DNA of 64,000 bases from Dermanyssus gallinae (Eukaryota; Arthropoda; Arachnida; Mesostigmata; Dermanyssidae): positions 62,001 through 126,000 of the forward strand of contig QVRM01006012.1 in NCBI GenBank assembly GCA_003439945.1, written 5' to 3'. Of this stretch, positions 20,901 through 31,978 are shown piece after piece. The notes below the pieces were generated by a model. The model was not told the DNA's origin, made no database searches, and was given only the letters and a program-made list of their open reading frames with translations. A program made the position numbers and the translations under genes. Each line of letters begins with the position of its first letter. Position 1 is the first letter of the stretch.

Positions 20901-23900
20901 AAAGGATCGCATTATCCAGTGCATTCTCCGACTAGCTGACGCAGCTACCTCTAGAACATGCGGTGTGTAGCTCAGCGTATTACTTGTCAGAACTCCTAAG
21001 TCTTTTATCGATTGTTTTGCCGCTAGCTGTTCAGTACCTAATGTGTAGTTATATACAGGATTGTTGCTGCCGAACTGCGTGCAGAACTGCGCACTTATTT
21101 ACAGAGAGCTTTAGATCTAATCCTCTACACCATTCTATAAATTTATCGAGGGTTTCTTGAAGAGTAGTCACGTTCCTTTCAGTTGCTACAGATACATACA
21201 TTTTTACATCATCCGCGTAAATTTTCACTCGCACTCCTTCAGATATAATATACTTTAAAGAGTCAGTATATAATATATACATAAGAGGTCCAAGAATTGT
21301 TCCCTGTGGACAACCGGACGTGACCTCAGCCATTGACGACAGACAATCATTTACTCTCACTCTAAAGGTCCTATGTTCAAGGAAAGCTTTGATCCGGTTT
21401 ATGAGTTTCTGTCCAACACCGTACCGCGGGAGAATGTTCAGAAGCTTCGAGTAAGTAGTGGTTTCAAATGCAGACTTAAAGTCGAAGTATACACAGTCGA
21501 ACCGCTTGCCATCATTAGTTAAAAGAGCCCAGTCAGTTTGCGTTTCCAGTAGTTGAAGTACAGTAGAATGGCCTGGTCGATATGCAAATTGCTCCCACGA
21601 AATTAGACCTTGTAAATTCGCATTTCTATAGATCGCATCGGCTAACTCCTTTTCAAATAGCTTGCACGGCACAGAGGTAAGCGATACAGGCCTTTTGTTG
21701 TTTGGATCACTTTTGTCGCCGCGTTTATGAACCGGACAGACAATGGCGCAGCGGAAGAGGTCTGGGACCCAACCATCTTCGAGGGTTCTGCGAAATATCA
21801 ATGACAACGGAACACACACATCATATCCACATTTATTATATACAAGAGCTGGGATACCATCAGACGTGGCACTTCGCTTGTTGGCTAGAGAGCGAAGGTG
21901 GCGTTCAAGATTTTCTGGAGAGGAGTCAACGTCCTCAACCATGCGCAGGTCCTCAGACACAGGCGGCGTTGGTAGAGTAGGACGTGCATCGCGTAGCTGG
22001 ACTTCCGTTGGTGATGGATACGTTGCGGCGAATACTCCGCGCAGAATTTCAGCTTTTTCCTGGTTTTGTGTAGCAACCGATCCATCCGCTCTATTGATCG
22101 AGCTTAAACAGTCTTTAACTTTCATTCGCCTTTGGATGTATCTGTGAATCGTGGAGGGAACAGCCGATTGAGCTACGGAGCATTCTTCGATGATTCGTTT
22201 TCTATGAAGCATCATTTGCAGTTTCTTTTGCAGTCTATCTCCTTCTTCTGGCGTCGCTCTGTTCAATTGCTGGGTGATGCGTTCTATGCTAGAATCCAGA
22301 GCACCATGCAGATTAGGAGACTTCCTGGGTACACAACAATCCATCATGAAGTGCATGTAAGTGACAAATTTGTTGTACATGTCATTTACGTCAATACAGG
22401 GTTGGAAGAAGGTTGTCCAATTTGTGGCACTCAGATTCATGGTTAGGCATTCATAGTCTCCCTTGTCAAAGTCCCAGAGTTGTGTCCGATCCGTCGTCAC
22501 ACTAGGACAAATATTCAGAATTTTTCGAAAATCTTCTACTTAGCCATAGCTACATAGATACATGTATACAAAAACTATATAATTATTTAGCATTTTTCTG
22601 TCAACCTTAGTCAATTCAGTCAATTTTAAGGCCCTGTTAGACACTAATGGGCGGAATACAATGACAACACTTTTCCTTTGGCAGTGTGTGGGGCGTGCTT
22701 GCCGTTAGCTAAACGGGAGGTGTCCTGCACGGATGTGCCAGCTATATATAACTAACTTGCTGCACGTATTGCCGGAACAGTTTCAGTGAATCCAGCAGCG
22801 TGACGCCTGGTTCTTACTGTCCTGTTGCAAACGATAATCGTATGTTTGCGATGTTCGGAAATGTAAGCTCTAGAAGCTCGGTATTCGGGATCCAGAGTGT
22901 AGCCGGATCAGTCAACCAACTTATCACCGTTAACAGGGCCAAGTAAGTGTGCCCGGAAGTGTTGGTCAGATACTTTCACATATTATTGGGATCTTTATGG
23001 GACTATTAGTAAGTTGTCCTTGTGTTGTAGGCAATTTAATTAGCTGAAAAAAGTAAAGCAAAGTATGCCCGTGTCCCATATATTTTTGGCGAATGTTTTT
23101 CTTATGTTTTTGGCGCTTTGATCGTTATCTCTGCTAAAGACTGTTCTGCATGACCAAACCCAGCACTCGGCAGACTTGCAAATGCCTAAAAAATTAAAAA
23201 CACTGTGTTTCACAAAAACGTATTGTTTCTTATCGATATTTACGATGTATATTTTCAAAAGCTTTGGGAAACAATCCAGGACCCACTTTGCATGCTTTCT
23301 TTGATAAGCAAATGGAGCACCGGACGTCTTAGCTAGAAACGTCTATATCAAAAGCGAAACCTCTTATAAGCTATGTACAAGAAAACAAAGAAACAAAAAA
23401 CATTTTCCGGATTGCAAAGGCCAAGTCCGCAATAATGACAGGCCTTTCGTGTCGCACACACCGACGTTTTTGTTTTTTTGGTTCTCTTTACCTAGCGCTT
23501 TAAGCTAGCGACTTAACTGCTGGTGTTCTTTGGAACACAACGCCGCATTGAAGTATACGCACCTTAGGATTAGAACTCAAGTAGTAAGAATTTTGTAAGT
23601 AAATTTGCATGCTTTATGACTTAGTAGCACCCGGCTTACGGGTGTTTGTTCATACTCATTTACCTAACCAAATCTTTGCCTTTCAACTACAGGACACTAC
23701 CGAAGTATGGATCTCTGTGCAGCAACGTAACCGGGGCTAGTAAGTACATTGCAATCTGATGTATCTTATGAAATGTTAGTCAGAATTATTGCAGCATCTC
23801 TGCATGAAATATACCGAATGAAAACGTATCAAATTGTACGCGTTACAAACACGGACAAAACATTTAGATGCTTTTGACGCTGAGGTAAACTGCTTTTCCA

Positions 23901-26719
23901 GTTAGTAAGTGGCGCCCAGATTGACATTAGGGCCACTTACTAACGTGGTAGATTGCAGAAACTTCACACTCGTGTAAAGTTTTTTCATTTGCCAAACATT
24001 CATTTGTCAAACATCGGCTGTCAAACGATGATTTTCTAGTAAATAGGAAAATTAAAAAATGTAGGAAAAAGTCTGGGATTGATTCAAAACGCTTGCCCTC
24101 TCAAAAAATATTTTTTTGAAGAACTACATATCCTGGGCTCTTGTAAGGTCTTAAGTAGCCACTGCGACAGTTATTTTTTCTAACAAGAATTTTGTAAATA
24201 CAGTTATTATTATAAAAAAATATTATTAAAATAAAAATATGCCCGTAATCAAATGATGCAGATAAACTGATTTATTACGCAAATAAGTGCACATTACGTC
24301 ACGTACTTAACGCTTATTACTTATTGACAACAATTAGATCTGGGGGGGATTGCGAGGATTTGAGGTAGCCAAGCGAAGGTGGTACGGGTTTGGGTGTCTT
24401 CCCGAAGGCGAGATATCCCGCAGCTACCTTATAGAGTGGCAGCTAACCACTCTCGTTGACTGCCGGTTTGCGAGTGACTATTCACTCCGATCTCGGTTAG
24501 CATTACGAACCACGCCGCACCGTTCGCTTGTCCCTCTCACCTCTTGACCTAGTTTATTCATCGTATAAGTTTCAACTCTTGTTCTCTACACAAATTCGTG
24601 TTCCTTGTTAGTGCGCGTGGTGTCGTCGCATTTTGACCTGAGGCCGTTAACCTGTAGCAATGTTGATCATATCTGAGACGATTGGCGTCTGCCGGCGCGC
24701 TCCAAAATAACTAATACTGCGGCGCCAAATGCTCAACGCTCGAGATCGGAAATGTCGTGCGTAACTTATCCTTCGGACGGAATTGACGAAAATCTTTAAA
24801 AAAAAACATATAATAATATAATATTATTATTATTATTAGAAATACTTAAGTCTATAACATGTTTAGTTGCAGGCATTGGCCTTTTGCCAGCTTTCGCGCG
24901 GTCACCACAGAGTCTAAGAGTGTACGATCCCCAACTCTGCGTGCCGTGGACGCTGCATATGCAGAAGCAGTACAACTTAGACTATGAACCAATCTCTCGT
25001 TTCGTTGGAGGCAGAGATATGTTCAATTCCACGCCAAAGACGTACGTCCCTTTCAGTTCTATATACATTTTCATTACTTTTAATTTAGAATATAGTTTGT
25101 TTGCATTAAATGTTTTACTGTTACCCCTCCATGGGCAAGAGCGTATGCTGGAGCGTCCGCGCTGTTCGTTGCCGTATAGTACTACCGAATTTGTATTAAT
25201 AGGGCGCTGCCCAAATAGTCTTTTCGCAATGAGTCTTCTTAGTTTTTTGGTTGTGACCATTTGTTGTATTCTACATAGCCCGGTAGTCGTATCTACTTAT
25301 GGCCCGGTAGTCGTATCTACTTATGTAAATGAGAATCGTGAAAACCACTTTCTGGCTGACGAACGATCAATTTTCTTGCGCACGTCTTCTAACAAATGTT
25401 TATGTTGTTCTGCTTTGCAGTTGCACAAGCCCATTGCCTACGAATGCTCACGGATTGTTCGACATTAGTCCATGTTACCTTTGCAACCTGCAAGGTGAAA
25501 CAAGCTTGCTGCCAGCGGTGCTAAGTTTCCCGCACTTTCTCTACGGAGATCCCGAGCTTCATGCAAACATTAACGGCCTTCACCCGAATAAGAAAAAGCA
25601 CGGTGCATACATTGACGTGCATGCCGTAAGTTTCTCGTATGGCCACCGATGTGGCACCATGTAAAAAGCATGAGCGAGCCTATGCTTAATTATATACGCT
25701 TTGGCTTATAGACAGTTGCATGTTTTACGTTTCTCAGTATTTTAACAAAATTATGCTGCTAAAGTCTTAAGAACATACGGACGCAGACCACGTCGGTTGA
25801 CCGTGTTTGCACTGTGCGCCATTTTAGCCGCTCCAACAGCATGAATAACCAGGCAGCAAAGCGATAATTTAATAAAAATATTATTTCATAATATTTTATT
25901 AAATTATCGCTGCGATCTTGTGCGTATGCAATTGCAATATAAAGAGCGCCATGCAGCGGTCGCTCTAAAGAGGCCCATCTTTACGCGTTCTAGCGCTTTG
26001 TAGCGTTATCTGGTAGTTGCAGTTACTGAAATAAGATGTTTCGAAGCGACCTAGATATACGACTAAAACGAACGTAGCAGAGACACAAACGGCCGCGCAA
26101 GCCATATCATCCTAGCTAAACAATGTGCTTTCTTGATTTCAGCCATCCGGGGTAGTGATTGATATGAGAATCAGAAGTCAGTTGAGCTTTAACCTCTCTT
26201 TGGAATGGAACGGGACGCCAGTTCAGGTGATCGCTCCGGTGTTCTGGCAAGAAATTGTAAGTACAAAGAGGGCTGAACTGGCCGACGACAGTCGGCCATC
26301 GGTCGTTTTAACATGCATACTACTAGACATCAATACGAGCTGGTGATACACGTAAAAATATATTGAATATTTTTTTGGTTCTTGTTACTTTACCATTTTA
26401 ACGGTCGTTTTCGATAGTAAGGGCTGCCACCGCCAGCGCTTTATAAAATCCGCACCAAACATGATAATATGCTTGTTTGAGGTTTATGTTCTTCCCGGAG
26501 CAGCTTTTGATGCAAAGGTTTTGCCTATTTACATGGTCATTGGTTTAGTTCGTCGGGAAACAAGCTTTTTTTGGCCACTGCCGCCATAGAACATCTGGAA
26601 TTTAGGTGCTCGGGCGAGAGCTTGGGCTGCACATATCCTGCTGATCGGTCGCGCTTTAGCATGAGCCGGGCCAGCGACTAACTGCGTTCTTGCTCTAATG
26701 CTAATAGATGGGCGACTTA

Positions 26720-26811
<92 letters not shown>

Positions 26812-29675
26812 TCCCAAAAAAACATCTTCTTACGTTGTCTGCTGCTGCTGTACTGCTCTACCGTGAAATATTGTTAGGCAAACTACTATAAAAAACACTC
26901 TACACGAGCGGTTTTGTTTTCATGCTTCAAAGCAAATAGCGAGTGAAGCAATTAGTGAGGCAATCTAAACGCCAGCCTTCGGCTGCCCACCCTACATTAT
27001 GCTTGGTACCAACGCACTTTATTCTACTCACGATATGCCAATTGATATATCGTCTCTATTCCCAGTTAATGCTACCAGAAGACAAAAAAAGCACGCTGAC
27101 TGCGGTGAAGGCTTGGCCAGTGTTTGCTGGATGGGTGGCAATGGCGAGCTGTCTGAGCCTCTTAATTGCTGCTGTTTTCTTTGTTCATCAGCATTTTCGT
27201 TCAGGCTGATGAAGAGGTTCCGCCCCATACGCCCGACGACATCCCGACAGAGGTTAGTAAACACATAATACTCGGCTCGTTATAGATAATTCAATTGGAA
27301 CAAATAAAAGGCAAGCTTCGTATCTTGCAATGGGCTCGGATGATGTCATTGGTTTCTTGCAGAGACACCGCGGCTCCGGGGTGGTACAACATTAACTGGT
27401 AACTAAAAAAACGTTAATTTATCACAATTGTAATTGTGAAAAAACTGATCTAGCATGATTGTCCGTAGAAAAATTAGGAGGCGCTTTGCAGTGAGACTAA
27501 TGACGTGTTAAAGTTTAGCAAAATATTAATATTACTGGTAATACGCTCTCTGAACGCAAATATCAGACAAACGTTGTCAAACAAAGGCAAACTGCTATGA
27601 TCACATTTACGACGGACCGAGAATAGGTTAACGCCTCCGCTCCTGTGTTTATTTTATATATTAATAATAAATTATAATTCCAATTCCAATTAGATTTATT
27701 TCACTCAGATTGAGTATAATATACAGTTCACGATGTTTCTTCATAATACTCTATCTTCTTCACGCTTTCGGCGAGAGAAGTAGTGTAACGATGTTTTGTT
27801 CAGCGCTGTGCATCCCACTGCATGGTACTTGGCACACCTCTTCAGGCAGAACCGGCAGGTGCACAACTCGTACTCCTCGTGAAAGGCTGCGTTTGAACAT
27901 ACCAGGTAGTGATAACCATGCACTATGTACCTGGTGTATACGTGGCGACTGTCACATGCAGGACCAGACCAAAGGTGCACGGCATTGAAAACGTCCAAAC
28001 CACCGACCTCCCGTCTGGCCTGTTCGACTTTAGCTTCCCATTCAGAAATGAAACATTCGTATGGTACTGTACGCGGCATCTTCAGCCTTAGTCGGATTGT
28101 TTCAGTAGCCGGTGGACAACCTGACATGAGATACACAAAGCGGCTCCTTGCTCGAATAGACAAGCAAAGCACTCGCTTCATAAATAATGAGAAACACCTC
28201 TCAAGCTGGTTAAAATTCGCCAGTGTGAGGTGGTTCCACACCCTGTCAAGGCCATACATCAGCCCCGGAACAATCTTAAGCATGAAGAGCCTCACTGCTG
28301 AGAAAACGGACAGTCTTCGGACATTGCCTACTTCCCCGTAAAGAGAGACAAGTGCCTTCCGTACTGTTTCGTTTATATGCGCTGTGAACGTCGTTCCCGT
28401 ATAATGAACCCGAAGGCCAAGATACTGGAAAGAGTTAACAAACTCCAATGGTTGGCCGCAGCAACGTATAACGTCTCTGGCAGCCAATCGACCTCCACGC
28501 CTGAATTTCATGGCTTTGGTTTTCCTGGTGTTTATCTCAAGTCCCTTCGAGACAAGGAACGCCTCTATCATAGAGGTAATGCGCTTGATGGCACCTAGGT
28601 CGCGATGAGCGACCACGATATCATCTGCATACATCACCACCACGGCTTTTTGGTACTCCTGTCGGACGTAACCGACGAGGTCAGCAAGGAGAAGTGTAAA
28701 CGAGACGCAGCTCAGCGGGTCTCCTTGCGGAGTTCCCACATTTTGCTTAATCTCCAATACACCCTGCTCACCGTCTACCAACAAGGTGTCCTCCTCAAAG
28801 AAACTTGCTATTACACTCAGGAGAGAGCCACCCACTCCTGCTCGTTGGAATGCTTCAACCAGCAGATAGCGAGGGGCTTTGTCAAAGGCCTTGACGCAGT
28901 CAATAAAGACTGCATACAGATGACCTCTGGGTTGTGCCACAGCTCGCTCGATTTCTGACTGGAGAACGTGGATTGCATCACGGGTGCCTCGGCCTCTCCT
29001 AAAACCGAATTGCTCCGGTGGAAGTGCCTCTTCAGCCACGTGCTCAATCCGCCGAATCACCAACTTACAGAAAATCTTCTTCAATGTGCGTTCTGACGCC
29101 ACTCCACGGTAGAGATTTGGATCCTGATGGTCATCACCATGCCTACCCTTGAACAGGAGAGAAAGCCTGGCGACATGCCAGACTTTAGGCATCCGCCCCC
29201 CTCTTTATAATTTCATTAAAGAAATCACAAAGAGTTTCTGCCAAGAGAGGGAGTGACTGGATCCAATGCTCATAGCAGACCTGATCGGGCCCTGAGCTCT
29301 TTCTCTTCGGGAGTGACCGTAGGACCTGGCACACCTCCTCCACCCCGAAAGGCAGATTCATGTTGTGCTGCTCCAATGTAAGCGGATGCTGTACGATTGG
29401 AGATACGGCCGCAACGTCACGATTGAATAAAAGATTAGTTAGGTGGCTCTTTACCTGTCCGTCACTAAGCGGATTCCCCGCCCTACGAGGTCGCACGATG
29501 TAAGCTGAGGGCTCTCGTTCTGCTCTTTCAAGCAGCCGTCGTTCCTCCCGCCTCGCGTGTTCCCTTTTATGATCATAGCAGAGTCTTATATAGGCCTTTC
29601 TACGCTCAAAATAGTCCTAATAATAAATTATAAAGGAGGGTTAAGTTTCTTATTTGTTCAATTCACGTGATCTTC

Positions 29676-29716
<41 letters not shown>

Positions 29717-31932
29717 GAGGTGTGTTCAATCGTTATCGCGACTTTTGAATTTTCGCGGGTTACGTATATTCGAATTTCAATTTTTTGTGGCGTTATGTTG
29801 GTACTCATGTCTCTCACTTATGCCGACAAGCTCGGCCATTTTGAATGTTCACTTAATTGTTGACAGCTGCTTTGCTTGCACGTGTTTTGGATCGTCTTCG
29901 AGTTTTACCTATTCAAAAAAATTGATCAAAGAACCTGTATCAAATTTTGTGTGAAAAACGAAATTAAGTGCGCGGATGCATTCCGAATGTTGACTGTGGC
30001 ATACGGAGAAGCTACCTTGGACCGAAGCAACGTTTATCGGTGGTACAAAATGTTCTCAGAAGGCCGAGAAGATGTGAACGACGAAGAGCGTGCCGGACGC
30101 CCGAGCACTTCAACAACAGGCGAAAAAATTAATGAAGTGGAGAAAATGGTATTGGCCAATCGTCGAATCACCGTTAGAGAAGTTGCTGAGGACCTAAACA
30201 TATCGATTGGCTCGTGCCATTCGATTTTTATCAATGATTTGGGCATGAGACGGGTCGCCGCGAAATTCGTACCAAAATTGCTCAATTGCGACCAAAAACA
30301 GCATCGCATGAACATTGTTAATGAGATGTTGGACTCTGTCCGCGACGACCCAAATTTGCTCCAGAGGGTCATAACTGGTGACGAATCATGGGTTTATGGT
30401 TATGACGTGGAAACCAAAGCTCAATCATCTCAATGGAAGCTGCCGCACGAACCAAGACCGAAAAAAGCGCGCCAAGTTCGGTCGAATGTGAAAGTTTTGC
30501 TGACAGTTTTCTTCGATTGCAGGGGCGTGGTGCATCATGAGTTCTTGCCACAGGGTAGAACGGTCAATAAGGAATATTACCTGCAAGTTATGCGCAATTT
30601 GCGCGAAGCAATCCGCCAGAAACGCCCGGATTTGTGGAAGAACAAAAATTGGCTTTTGCACCACGATAACGCCCCTGCTCACACATCGTTGCTTGTGCGC
30701 GAGTTTTTGGCCAAAAACAACACACTAATGATGCCGCAGCCACCGTATTCCCCAGATCTGGCCCCCTGTGACTTTTTCTTGTTCCCTAAACTGAAGAGGC
30801 CCATGAAAGGACGACGTTACGCTACGCTTGACGAGATAAAGACGGCATCGAAGGAGGAGCTGAACAAGAAAAAAAAAAAGGTTTTTTGAAGTGCTTCGAA
30901 GATTGGAAAAACCGTTGGCACAAGTGTATAATATCTCATGGGGATTACTTTGAAGGGGACAAAATAGATATTCATGAATAAATGAATAATTTTTGAAAAA
31001 ACACAAAAGTCGCGATACGTTTTGAACACCATATGTATACTTACATAGGTGTATGTGTATGTATATTGTTGACGTTAACGGAATTGCTTTCGCATTGCTT
31101 CGAAGACGGACCCGGGAAATGCTCATGGATCGAGCATGATTATCACTCATTACTATATATCATTACATATTAGGAATATTAGCAGTAGTATAACATAAAT
31201 ATGTATTCTGGTAACGAAAGGAACTGTCGTCGGAGCCCGAAACGGACTTGCGCCGTCGACAACGTCGGTGCGCCCTGCGCGTAAGACTTCCGGCCGGCCT
31301 GCCCGTCAATTTTAAACTGCGCAAAGGGGACCTGGACGACCTCGGCGTAGACATCCCTGACTGGGTTATGGAGAAGCTTAAGAAGCAAATGGAGGAACAG
31401 GAATCGACCTCGTCCAGCGAAAGCAGCTTGGACGAATCCTCTCCTGCTATCGGCTCGCCGAGGTCGGCGGTGTCATCGAAATCCAAATCGGCCGAGAGAG
31501 AAAAAGAACAAAATTGCGCACCATCGGAGCTCTCGCAGCCACAAATGTCGTCCGGTCAAGTTCTTCGATCTAAAAAAGCGGAAACGCCAGATACTCCAGA
31601 TGAGGACGAAGACTGTACGTTTATATATATACTATTTCTATGACTCCATATCCTCTTTCTATGACATTGAATTGGTATTGAGTCTGTATACTGGCTTATA
31701 CATGTATATGACAGTGTTAAGCTAGAAGGACATTCATACGGACGCATTATCTATGCGTTTTACTTTCTGAAGGCTGTCCCGCGAGTGAGATGCATAGCAG
31801 CAGACAAGACTGAAGTTTGTTTATGAAGATTTGTTTGGAAACTAGTCAAGATAATACTTTCCTAATAACAAATTTCCTAAAACTAAATTTAGCATTACGT
31901 ATGCTTTTGTTAAACCATAGCTCAATATATTG

Positions 31933-31978
<46 letters not shown>

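Larger units (their letters stand above)
20490..22502 (-). mobile_element. CR1-like LINE, copy 2, in CD36-like intron 3 (antisense to host)
   Basis: About 2.0 kb, 5'-truncated between endonuclease and RT. Its 3' end has AATAAA (minus strand, about 20519-20514). RT frame 22500-21049 is open for 483 codons. The thumb (IKDLGVL near 21005) and C-terminal helix (KFLKRVAFRCN, 20810-20529) are separated by a frameshift and a stop. It is a relative of the 5.3-7.8 kb copy and less decayed. It lies within the tandem array. Confidence 0.9.
19719..22780. other. CD36-like intron 3
   Basis: A 3.06-kb intron holding a tandem-repeat array (20043-20475 with one more unit at 22518-22600) and a CR1-like LINE on the opposite strand. 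It ends with TAACTAAC (branch-point-like) and CGGAACAG. Confidence 0.8.
27678..29617 (-). mobile_element. LINE-B, copy 1, in CD36-like intron 9 (antisense to host)
   Basis: 1.94 kb flanked by a 16-bp duplication, TAATAATAAATTATAA, at 27662-27677 and 29618-29633. It is 5'-truncated just upstream of the RT (RRKAYIRLCYDHKREHARR). It encodes RT and C-terminal finger and ends in AATAAA and short ATTGGA-type repeats. Only one frame change (29192-29185) was seen, so it is relatively young. Confidence 0.92.
27253..31220. other. CD36-like intron 9
   Basis: Almost 4 kb, of which 27662-29633 is a LINE-B insertion with its target duplications and 29716-31035 is a mariner. Without them it would be about 0.7 kb. 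The mariner ends only 185 bp before the acceptor of exon 10. Confidence 0.8.

Noticed and set aside
22684..22780. An exon starting at TTTGGCAG (22684)
   Set aside because: All three frames hit stops before reaching the coding part of exon 4. The acceptor at 22780 or 22786 fits the phase.
26529..26825. Poly-asparagine protein on the minus strand
   Set aside because: It is a translation of the (ATT)n microsatellite.
30369..31150. Minus-strand frames across the mariner
   Set aside because: They are shadows of the transposase frame.
31248..31643. A separate single-exon gene starting at 31248
   Set aside because: The frame is open upstream to an acceptor at 31220, and phase at both ends fits the CD36-like exons, so an internal exon is the better model.
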